DNA of 5,508 nucleotides from Phormidesmis priestleyi (GCA_003242115.1 QBMP01000292.1:1-5508); one strand, 5' to 3'; positions 1 to 5,346 are shown, numbered from the stretch's first letter. Translations and numbers: made by a program. The notes: generated by a model not told the origin, from the letters alone.

Positions 1-78
1 TTTGACGCTTTGGAGGCATTGCTTTCTCTTCGACGGGAATCTCTGAAGTCTATGCCCTACCTGCGCTTTTGTCACTAG
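1..78 (+). CDS. Possible 3' end of an upstream gene (partial)
   Basis: Reading from base 1, the first frame is open until a TAG at 76-78 and would give a 25-residue tail. The tail begins with an amphipathic-looking Leu/Glu/Arg-rich stretch (ALEALLSLRRESLKS) and ends MPYLRFCH. The helix-like character and plus-strand orientation fit the C-terminus of a cytosolic protein whose body lies outside the window. Nothing identifies a family. The stretch is too short to exclude chance, and a second frame is also open across part of it, so confidence is low. Confidence 0.3.
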   Translation, partial: FDALEALLSLRRESLKSMPYLRFCH

Positions 79-332
79 GCACCAATTCTAGATCTAGCTG
101 CCGGGTGCTGCAAAATTGGGGAGAGACCAACGCGGGCAGCTTCGAGTGTTTTACAACCTCCGCGTTCGGTATGGTGGGCACCAACTACCCAATGCCTAAT
201 TCTAAAACGATACAAAGAGGACGGGACGGCGTTACTTCTATTATTAAAGATCCGGCTCGCTGGCGGCCTTACGGATTGGTTTCACCCGTGTACTGGCTCT
301 GTACTGGCAAACGTCACAAAGACTTACCCTAA
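69..332 (+). CDS. Weak open frame ahead of the 662-residue gene, unknown, may be non-coding
   Basis: This frame has no stop from position 6 to the TAA at 330-332. It has no convincing start: the candidates are TTG at 69, ATG at 171 and ATG at 192, none with a visible Shine-Dalgarno. From TTG 69 it would be 87 residues, rich in Trp, Cys and Ser, with no signal peptide, membrane helix or motif I recognise. One point in its favour is that its stop overlaps the ribosome-binding site of the next gene (TAAGGA at 330-335) and lies 11 bp before that start, an arrangement common inside operons. Against it are the odd residue composition and the poor starts. If it is not a gene, positions 79-343 are an untranslated leader or intergenic region in which I see no clear promoter. 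Confidence 0.2.
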   Translation: MSLGTNSRSSCRVLQNWGETNAGSFECFTTSAFGMVGTNYPMPNSKTIQRGRDGVTSIIKDPARWRPYGLVSPVYWLCTGKRHKDLP

Positions 333-343
333 GGATTGAACTC

Positions 344-2332
344 ATGCGATCGCCGATTGATATTCATGAATTTAGTACAGGTATTAACTTCCAGCTACTC
401 GATAGCAGCGGACGTTGGGTCTCACGTGGCTTTACCGGGCAATACATGAACAACACCCTCGCCAAGCAAGGTCTTCCGCCTGAAGTAGAGCAGGCGATCG
501 CTGAGCGTGAGTTTGCCGTTTCAGAAGGTGCCTATACCAAGGAACCGGCGATTATTGCTCGCGGTCTGCCAGACAGCCCCTGGTCGGTCATTGCGGTTGT
601 GAGCCGAGGCGAAGATGAAAAGGGACGGAGTGCGTCATTTTATCGTTATTTTTTGTGTGAGGAACCGGCAGGCGGCTACGAGCCGGATGAGGACGGCATC
701 TCGATCCTGCTCAATTGGATGACTGATCGGAAGAAAGAAACCAAACAGTGGCCTCATTTTCATCCTCAGCCGTTGCAAAGAAACCTTAGTTACTATGTTC
801 AAACGCCTTATTCGGCTACACCCGAAGCGATCTTAGAGAAGCGATCTTACCTAGAAGATACTCAAAGAGCGCCGTACATATGGAAAGCGGATACGGACTG
901 TGTTCCGCTCATTTTGCATGGACTCACCAAGCATTATATGAGGTCAGCAGGACTGCCCCTGGCTTGGGCTTTCAATGCAGGCGCATTAGAAAGTCCCTGG
1001 TCGTTTACGATTATATATCCTGCTGATGCGAAGGCAGAAGGGCTGATTCGTCGAGCGATCGCCAGCCCACCCCCTGTTAGGGTAGCTGGCTCTACCAACG
1101 AGCAGGCGCTAAACACGGCTATCAAGACCTTGACCACTCTGTCCTCAACTAAGCCTGATGCCGTCAAAGTGATCTTTGGTGCCGCCGCGACGGGGCAGGT
1201 GCCCTATGAAGTCTGGATGGACTTGTTTGATAAGCGCGGTGCTAAAAAGGCGATTGACCACAGCTTCCATAGTCCAGAGATGGTCAAGCTAATGACGCTT
1301 AGAGCAATCGTTGTCCCGTCTACGCTAGTGCAGTTTTTAGTCTGGATTGGATTATTAAACGCGAGAAAGCAGCCGACTGAGATAGAGAAAATATCTGTTG
1401 ATTTTCAGAGAGAGCTTTCCCTAACACTGGCTAAAGAGCAGCTAGCTGATAGAGTCGATCAGTCAATAGACAAAGCTATTGCAGAAATCGTTATGCCTGC
1501 CCTGTTAGATGGAAGGATTACTGCCGACGATGCGTACAGATTAGTTTCTATCAGATCCGGATTTTGGGGAAAGCGATTCCCTTATTTTCTAAAAATGTTT
1601 GAACAAGGTATAGAAGATATCTATGGGAATATAAAAGCCCTAAGACAAAGTGGTAATCGCAATCTGTATGGAGGTAAGTTGTGGCAGGGTATTTGGGCAC
1701 TTCGCAGCCTTGCCTCTTATAGTAGCAGAGAGGCAAGAGTTGTCTACTATACGCCTCTAATTAATCTTTTCGTAAAGGTAGGCGACAGTCGTTCTTTCTC
1801 TCTAGGTACTTCTTCTCTAGCCTATCAGCTAGCGGCTTACCTTAGCCAGATCAGCAATCAAACTGTAGAGTCTTCTTTATACAAATCGGCATTCCCGATA
1901 GATCCTCCAGATAGAACGGAATATTTACACGAGGTTATTCAAAGAAGAATTCCTCTGCAAGAAGAAATCGTTAGCGCAATAGGAAGCTTTTTGAACATGG
2001 AAATAATGAAACTGTGGCAAGTATTGATTCTCTCTAGCGTAACTTTTGCCGCTGGTATTGCTAGTGGCGTAGTAGGAATAAAGTATGGTGAGCCGTTACT
2101 GAGCAAAATAAGCTGGCCCTCAGGTGCTGAGACGCCGCCTTCTCCTATCCGAAGAAATGACCCTGTACCCTCGAAGCCACTGACACCGGGGATGCACGCT
2201 CAACAAGACGAAACAATTCAGCACCTAGAAGAGCTTGTCGTTAAGATCTCTGATGAATTTGGAGACAAGGGAATAGACCTCTTGCATAATAGATTTAATG
2301 GTAGTATTAAAGGCTTTGCCGAATTCCTTTAA
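344..2332 (+). CDS. Large protein of unknown function with one C-terminal membrane segment, possibly GAP1-like
   Basis: Start: ATG 344 follows AAGGA at 331-335 with 8-nt spacing. The 662-residue product has no N-terminal signal peptide. Residues 1-240 look like a soluble alpha/beta region. A conserved-looking patch at 77-105 runs DSPWSVIAVVSRGEDEKGR and then FYRYFLC, and a similar ESPWSFTIIYPAD lies at 216-228. Residues 315-340 form a hydrophobic helix, 350-550 are mostly helical, and a single likely membrane segment lies at about 556-579. A Pro-rich linker (595-615) and a helical tail (620-662) follow. The pattern of a hydrophobic strand, then D-x-x-G-R and an aromatic strand, faintly resembles the GAP1 N-terminal domain of predicted GTPase-associated conflict systems. 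That is inference; by sight I cannot assign a family. G+C drops from about 60% to below 40% near position 1300, inside the gene. The largest part is probably cytosolic, with the tail across the membrane if the helix is real. Confidence 0.9.
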   Translation: MRSPIDIHEFSTGINFQLLDSSGRWVSRGFTGQYMNNTLAKQGLPPEVEQAIAEREFAVSEGAYTKEPAIIARGLPDSPWSVIAVVSRGEDEKGRSASFYRYFLCEEPAGGYEPDEDGISILLNWMTDRKKETKQWPHFHPQPLQRNLSYYVQTPYSATPEAILEKRSYLEDTQRAPYIWKADTDCVPLILHGLTKHYMRSAGLPLAWAFNAGALESPWSFTIIYPADAKAEGLIRRAIASPPPVRVAGSTNEQALNTAIKTLTTLSSTKPDAVKVIFGAAATGQVPYEVWMDLFDKRGAKKAIDHSFHSPEMVKLMTLRAIVVPSTLVQFLVWIGLLNARKQPTEIEKISVDFQRELSLTLAKEQLADRVDQSIDKAIAEIVMPALLDGRITADDAYRLVSIRSGFWGKRFPYFLKMFEQGIEDIYGNIKALRQSGNRNLYGGKLWQGIWALRSLASYSSREARVVYYTPLINLFVKVGDSRSFSLGTSSLAYQLAAYLSQISNQTVESSLYKSAFPIDPPDRTEYLHEVIQRRIPLQEEIVSAIGSFLNMEIMKLWQVLILSSVTFAAGIASGVVGIKYGEPLLSKISWPSGAETPPSPIRRNDPVPSKPLTPGMHAQQDETIQHLEELVVKISDEFGDKGIDLLHNRFNGSIKGFAEFL

Positions 2333-2336
2333 TATC

Positions 2337-2380
2337 GGCCCTTTAACTAGGGCCATCCAAACAGTGCAGGCAAAGGCCCT
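2337..2380 (+). terminator. Two competing hairpins after the 662-residue gene, terminator or attenuator-like
   Basis: GGCCCT (2337-2342) can pair with AGGGCC (2349-2354) across a 6-nt loop. The same AGGGCC can instead pair with a second GGCCCT (2375-2380) across a 20-nt loop. The second pairing is followed directly by TTTGTTT (2381-2387), the layout of an intrinsic terminator. The two structures exclude each other because they share the middle arm. The position, 4 bp after the stop of the 662-residue gene and about 50 bp before the 84-residue gene, would suit a terminator or a leaky attenuator setting downstream expression. The stems are only 6 bp and the T tract is interrupted, so termination strength is uncertain. 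Confidence 0.4.
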
Positions 2381-2395
2381 TTTGTTTAAAACAAA
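2381..2395. repeat. 15-bp perfect palindrome, TTTGTTT-A-AAACAAA
   Basis: Seven bases mirror seven bases around a central A at 2388. The site lies between the hairpins at 2337-2380 and the 84-residue gene. It could be part of the terminator's U-rich exit, giving a terminator that works on both strands, or a protein-binding operator. No clear -35/-10 pair is associated with it. Confidence 0.35.
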
Positions 2396-2431
2396 TTAGC
2401 ATATCACAAAAGTAATTATGCAAGAGGTCTA

Positions 2432-2686
2432 ATGTATCAGGACATAATCGCTTCCAACCTGTTTAAGAAAATTCTCAAAACGAGCGATTTAGTAAAGCCT
2501 GATTATAGTACTTTCGTCATAGCTAGAGGTGACGATCAGATGAGACAAGAGTTGATAAATGCGCTCCAAGCATATCAATTTGAACTAAGGAACCCGGATA
2601 TTCCTTCTACTGGGCTTATCGGTAGTGGTAACGATTACACTCTAGAATCACTTGAAGGAAGCATTAGAAAATTGTTAAAAGAGTAG
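2432..2686 (+). CDS. Small protein of unknown function (84 residues)
   Basis: ATG 2432 is preceded by AGAGGT (2423-2428), a fair but close ribosome-binding site. The product is 84 residues, soluble and mixed alpha/beta by inspection. Helical N-terminus and centre (IIASNLFKKILKTS; DDQMRQELINALQAYQ) flank a hydrophobic strand (STFVIARG), and the C-terminal helix is LESLEGSIRKLLKE after a Gly-rich turn (GLIGSGNDY, 61-69). There is no signal peptide, membrane helix or Cys. I recognise no family. The gene is A+T-rich, like the 3' half of the preceding gene and unlike the genes after it. It stands alone between a terminator-like structure and a repeat element. It could be a partner of the 662-residue protein, a small effector-associated or adaptor domain, or an unrelated cargo gene. 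The steady frame and ribosome-binding site support it being real. Confidence 0.65.
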   Translation: MYQDIIASNLFKKILKTSDLVKPDYSTFVIARGDDQMRQELINALQAYQFELRNPDIPSTGLIGSGNDYTLESLEGSIRKLLKE

Positions 2687-2712
2687 ACCTGTTGGGTAAT
2701 AACAAGAAAATC

Positions 2713-2748
2713 GGCTGAAACCCTTATCTGAAGGCAGTTTCAAGGATT
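2713..2748 (+). repeat. 36-bp hairpin repeat, unit 1
   Basis: The unit starts GGCTGAAACCCT and ends GTTTCAAGGATT. TGAAAC pairs with GTTTCA (6 bp), and CCTT then pairs with AAGG inside, with a 2-nt bulge and a 5-nt loop. It matches unit 2 at 22 of 36 positions and the inverted copy at 5311-5346 at 24 of 36, without gaps. Confidence 0.6.
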
Positions 2749-2760
2749 TCATTTAAAAAC

Positions 2761-2796
2761 CGCTGAAACCCTAGCCCAGAAAGGCTTTCAAAGCTT
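2761..2796 (+). repeat. 36-bp hairpin repeat, unit 2
   Basis: The unit starts CGCTGAAACCCT and ends CTTTCAAAGCTT. TGAA pairs with TTCA, and AGCC with GGCT around a 6-nt loop. The inner bases differ from unit 1, yet a hairpin is still possible. It matches the inverted copy at 5311-5346 at 24 of 36 positions. Confidence 0.6.
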
Positions 2797-2823
2797 TTTA
2801 GGCTTATAACCCAACAAGCCTAG

Positions 2824-2829
2824 TATAAT
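2824..2829 (+). promoter_or_regulatory. Candidate -10 box (TATAAT) for the FHA-vWA-lipoprotein genes
   Basis: This is a perfect TATAAT 52 bp before the FHA-like gene start. The place for a -35 box (around 2800-2806) falls in the right end of the composite repeat and reads GGCTTA or nearby, a poor match to TTGACA. A promoter here would need an activator or rely on the -10 box. It would give a leader of about 45 nt. The repeat element may have brought or altered the upstream half of the promoter. Confidence 0.4.
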
Positions 2830-2881
2830 CAGTAAGCTTTAATATTTCAACCTTCGTTTACTAGCAAGAGCAAAGGACAAA

Positions 2882-3976
2882 ATGAGACTATATTTTTATT
2901 GTTTGGCGGCGGTTTGTTCTGCTCTCATTGGCTGGAATCTAGGACAGTTTGTGCTGGACGATTTAGGCTGGCTGGTCACTTTGCCCGAAGTTGTTTTATT
3001 TCCCTATGTCGCCGTATCTTTGGCTGTCGGCATCGTTACCAACGAAGTTTTGATCAGCAATCCTACCCGCCCGAAAATAAACTTTCGTATTCTTAAATCC
3101 TGCCTTTTAATTGCAGTTGCCTTAGGTCTTGGCATCGGTTTGCTAGCTGGCGGCTTGGTTCAGTTCCTTTTCATTCCGTCTCTAGCGATTCCGTCGTTTA
3201 TTATTCGCGTTTCAGGCTGGATCATTATTGGGATTGCCGTCGGCTTGGCTGAAGGATTCACCTGGCGGCGGCGAAGCATTGAGGCGGGTAATCCTAAGCG
3301 ATCGCGTCGTAGAATTTTTGCCAGCGTCACCAGCGCTGTTTTTGCCAGCGCGATCGCCGCTCTCCTATTTGAGCTGCTGCGGCTGGGTATAGGCACACTC
3401 CCACTCGCCTTTAGAAACCTCGAAGATCCCCTTGGTTTCTCTCTCTTGGGCTTACTGTTGGGTATTGCCTTTAGCGTCACAAGTTCGCCTAGCTACATGG
3501 CTGCATTAAGAGCAGGCAGCGGCTTTGAATTTCGTCAGATAGAACCTGATGCCATTGACACAGTAGGCATCGAAACCTCCGCGCTATCGTTTCCCTACGT
3601 AAGCCAATCTTCCCAACTACAGTTTGTGGGTGGGCAAGAAAACAACCGGGTAGAAGAAGGCATGTCTATTCAGCTACCGGCTAGAGGCAAAATTCGCATC
3701 GGCTCAGCCACTAGAAAAGAACCCGATATCTATTTGCCAGGGGTCGCCCTTCACGTAGCAGATTTAGAAATTCATCCTCGTCATGCCGTTTTAGACCCCA
3801 ACCAAACAGCATTTGAAACGATTGAAGTTAACGGGATTCCGTTAAGATCTCGCCGCCCTGTTATGCTCAAGCACAACAGCTTGCTCACCTTCCATGCCCT
3901 CAACCAGTCAGATCCCTATGCCAAAAAACTCTATCGTTTGGTTTACTACAATCGCTTCTTGGATCCCCAGGCTTAG
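2882..3976 (+). CDS. Six-pass membrane protein with C-terminal cytosolic FHA-like domain
   Basis: ATG 2882 follows AAGGA (2873-2877) by 4 nt. The 364-residue product has about six hydrophobic helices near 4-24, 36-57, 73-97, 105-125, 146-170 and 183-201. The Arg/Lys-rich loops at 62-73 and 128-145 mark the cytosolic side, so both termini should be cytosolic. Residues about 260-345 fit the forkhead-associated (FHA) beta-sandwich pattern: RIGS (272-275), PDIYL (281-285), IHPRHAVL (297-304), VNG (316-318) and LLTFH (334-338). Known FHA domains bind phosphothreonine peptides through an Arg after the first Gly and a Ser before the His motif. Here these positions appear to be Ser275 and Pro299, while His301 and the Asn-Gly are kept. 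Phosphopeptide binding may be lost or altered. The gene overlaps the vWA gene by 59 bp, so the two products probably work together at the membrane. Two HIP1 sites lie in the gene and its G+C is near 60%. Confidence 0.88.
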   Translation: MRLYFYCLAAVCSALIGWNLGQFVLDDLGWLVTLPEVVLFPYVAVSLAVGIVTNEVLISNPTRPKINFRILKSCLLIAVALGLGIGLLAGGLVQFLFIPSLAIPSFIIRVSGWIIIGIAVGLAEGFTWRRRSIEAGNPKRSRRRIFASVTSAVFASAIAALLFELLRLGIGTLPLAFRNLEDPLGFSLLGLLLGIAFSVTSSPSYMAALRAGSGFEFRQIEPDAIDTVGIETSALSFPYVSQSSQLQFVGGQENNRVEEGMSIQLPARGKIRIGSATRKEPDIYLPGVALHVADLEIHPRHAVLDPNQTAFETIEVNGIPLRSRRPVMLKHNSLLTFHALNQSDPYAKKLYRLVYYNRFLDPQA

Positions 3977-5189
3977 CGTTTGCTCGCTTTGGGCCGTTGC
4001 TCTAGCTCTGCCCGTTTCTGCCCAGGTAAAAGAAGTCGAAATTGTGGGCACCCCACAGGTCTATGGTGATCGGGTGATGCTCAGGGTGCAGACAAAGGGA
4101 GAAGGCGATCGCCCCATTGTCACCTTAGCTCCCAATGACTTCAGCATTATTGTCGATGGCCAGCCCGTAACCCTTGCAGACTGGAAAAGCCCTAGTGAAG
4201 CAACTCCACCGCCTGCCTGGGTTGTTGTTTTACTAGATTTCAGTGGTAGTATGCTTCAACCTGATAGCAGCGGTGAAGCTAAGCTAGATGGAGCGATTGG
4301 CGCGATCAGTAAATTTAGGGAAACGCTAGGCGATAGAGCGGGCGATACGCAGGTTTCGATTGTGCCTTTTGGCGTCGGCGGGGCCAACAACTGTTCAAGC
4401 CGCGAAGCCAATGCAGAAACGCTGAACCGTTTTTCATCTGTCAATGATGCCAAACTAGAGATCTTTTTAGAGAATCTGCTGAAACTAAAACCTTGTGCCT
4501 CAACAGATCTCTATAGCCCTGTCATCGCGGCTGCCGATTTTCTGACCGATCCAACAGATCCTCGATTTAATGTACCCGAAGACTCTAATGAACCCGAGCC
4601 TCGGCTATCTATTATCTTGCTATCAGATGGTTTTCATAACAACGGTAGCATTACCAAAACAGAAGCGATGGATAGACTTAAACAGATAACGTCTAACCAC
4701 CCAGAGCTAACGATTCATACACTGGGCTATGGACTCTCTCCCGTAGAACTGCAACAAAAGTATGTCTTGAGTGCGCCTGCGACCATTTCCGATGTCGGTA
4801 AGACCGTTCCCGCTGAAGAATTTGTCGATCAGCAAACTCTGAAGGAAATCGCTAACTTAACGGGAGGCATTCATGAGTTCTCAGGCAATGCCGCTAAGAT
4901 AGCAGCAGACTTACAGCTATTTTTAGATGCCTTGCTAGGTGAGTACGAGATTGATTATATTGAACCCAACCCAGAACGGGGTTCTAAGCATACTGTGCAA
5001 GTGGTTGTAAACGACTCAGGCAGCGAGGCCGTCTCTACACCAAAACCTTATATTACTGAAGTTTTTGGGCGATCACTGCCCCCTTCAGTTCGGGCGAGCC
5101 TACTAGCACTGACGCTGCTGGTCATGGGCTTAGCCGGAGGTATTCCCTTTTTGTATTGGGCCAAGGGTCTGAAAAAGGAACTGGAGTAA
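3918..5189 (+). CDS. Secreted, membrane-anchored von Willebrand factor A (vWA) domain protein
   Basis: From ATG 3918 the product is 423 residues. A signal peptide covers about 1-35, with hydrophobic core LWAVALALPVSA and probable cleavage between A35 and Q36. A short beta-rich region (about 36-98, with NDFSIIVDG) precedes the vWA fold at about 100-340. The metal site (MIDAS) looks complete: D107-x-S109-x-S111, T196 in STDLY, and D237 in LLSDG. C159 and C193 might form a periplasmic disulfide. A single helix at about 391-414, followed by KGLKK, anchors the C-terminus with its end in the cytosol, leaving the vWA domain outside. vWA domains of this type bind protein partners through a divalent metal; the partner is unknown, but the FHA-like protein and the lipoprotein are natural candidates. 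Start choice: ATG 3894 is possible, adding 8 residues. The next in-frame ATG (4077) would remove the signal peptide, so the overlap with the upstream gene is probably real. Neither start has a clear Shine-Dalgarno, suggesting translational coupling. Confidence 0.92.
   Translation: MPKNSIVWFTTIASWIPRLSVCSLWAVALALPVSAQVKEVEIVGTPQVYGDRVMLRVQTKGEGDRPIVTLAPNDFSIIVDGQPVTLADWKSPSEATPPPAWVVVLLDFSGSMLQPDSSGEAKLDGAIGAISKFRETLGDRAGDTQVSIVPFGVGGANNCSSREANAETLNRFSSVNDAKLEIFLENLLKLKPCASTDLYSPVIAAADFLTDPTDPRFNVPEDSNEPEPRLSIILLSDGFHNNGSITKTEAMDRLKQITSNHPELTIHTLGYGLSPVELQQKYVLSAPATISDVGKTVPAEEFVDQQTLKEIANLTGGIHEFSGNAAKIAADLQLFLDALLGEYEIDYIEPNPERGSKHTVQVVVNDSGSEAVSTPKPYITEVFGRSLPPSVRASLLALTLLVMGLAGGIPFLYWAKGLKKELE
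5183..5186 (+). promoter_or_regulatory. Ribosome-binding site (GGAG) of the small lipoprotein gene
   Basis: GGAG lies in the last codons of the vWA gene, partly overlapping its final Glu codon, 8 nt before ATG 5195. It is among the best-placed Shine-Dalgarno sequences in the window and decides the start of the very short gene that follows. Confidence 0.6.
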
Positions 5190-5194
5190 TTGCT

Positions 5195-5287
5195 ATGAAA
5201 CTCACATTGTTCTTACTGCTTCTATTGATACTGGCTGGCTGCAATCAGCCTCCAATTTCTGAAAGTCCCGAGAGTACTGAGAGCTGA
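5195..5287 (+). CDS. Tiny lipoprotein, 30 residues, with lipobox LAGC
   Basis: ATG 5195 lies 5 bp after the vWA stop, with a well-spaced GGAG in front. The product starts MK, followed by a Leu-rich core (LTLFLLLLLILAG) and the lipobox L13-A14-G15-C16. Known lipoprotein processing would attach lipid to Cys16 and cut before it, leaving a mature peptide of only 15 residues, NQPPISESPESTES after the Cys: acidic, Ser/Pro-rich, apparently unstructured and with no positive charge. Its size and form recall small lipoproteins such as entericidins, without recognisable sequence similarity. Asn at +2 does not suggest inner-membrane retention by the E. coli rule, which may not apply in cyanobacteria. It is probably co-translated with the vWA gene. 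It may be a helper or modulator of the envelope complex, or the remnant of a longer lipoprotein cut short by the TGA at 5285. Genes this short are often missed. Confidence 0.65.
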   Translation: MKLTLFLLLLLILAGCNQPPISESPESTES

Positions 5288-5310
5288 TTGACTGACAAAA
5301 GTTAGATCGA

Positions 5311-5346
5311 AATCTCTGAAAGCTATTTCCAGTCAGGGTTTCAGTC
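5311..5346 (-). repeat. 36-bp hairpin repeat, unit 3 (inverted, solo)
   Basis: Read on the minus strand it starts GACTGAAACCCT and ends CTTTCAGAGATT. It is the same length as the two units at 2713-2796 and matches each at 24 of 36 positions without gaps. CTGAAA and TTTCAG pair perfectly (6 bp). Unlike the other pair it has no TGTTGGGT-type outer arms, so the 36-bp unit can occur on its own. Confidence 0.55.

Larger units (their letters stand above)
2690..2816. repeat. 127-bp composite element: outer inverted repeat enclosing two 36-bp hairpin units
   Basis: The outer arms TGTTGGGTAATAA (2690-2702) and TTATAACCCAACA (2804-2816) are inverted repeats that pair at 12 of 13 positions. Between them lie two direct 36-bp units, each a hairpin, with starts 48 bp apart. 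As DNA this has the shape of a small MITE-like element with terminal inverted repeats. As RNA it would fold as an outer stem carrying two hairpins, a three-way junction. I see no convincing target-site duplication. It fills most of the 195-bp gap between the 84-residue and FHA-like genes. Confidence 0.6.

Noticed and set aside
92..105. Palindrome CTAGATCTAG region (88-97) as a possible operator, with TTGTCA at 69-74 as a -35 box.
   Set aside because: TTGTCA is close to the -35 consensus, but no acceptable -10 box lies 16-18 bp downstream, and a 10-bp palindrome alone is weak evidence.
76..198. On the minus strand a 123-nt segment looks a little like 5S rRNA: its ends pair (TAGGCA with TGCCTA), and it holds CCGAAC and GTAAAAC in the right order.
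   Set aside because: The spacing between CCGAAC and GTAAAAC is 9 nt instead of the usual 6, CCGAAC lies about 13 nt too early, the helix III partner is missing, and cyanobacterial 5S genes are far better conserved. A scan with the Rfam 5S model (RF00001) would settle it: a significant hit on the minus strand would reverse this decision.
934..1167. Open frame on the minus strand inside the 662-residue gene.
   Set aside because: It lies opposite a well-supported gene in a G+C-rich stretch, with no ribosome-binding site or motif. It is a shadow frame.
2713..2796. The two 36-bp repeats could suggest a CRISPR array.
   Set aside because: The gap between them is only 12 bp, the repeats are just 22/36 identical, and there are no further units or cas genes. 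Hairpin-forming dispersed repeats fit better.
3160..3480. 106-codon minus-strand frame inside the FHA-like gene.
   Set aside because: The predicted product is a basic, low-complexity mirror of a membrane-protein gene, and the plus-strand gene has clear domains. It is a shadow frame.
3894..3917. An earlier ATG for the vWA gene, adding eight residues.
   Set aside because: It puts extra polar residues before the signal peptide and has no Shine-Dalgarno. It is not excluded, but ATG 3918 gives a more usual signal-peptide length.
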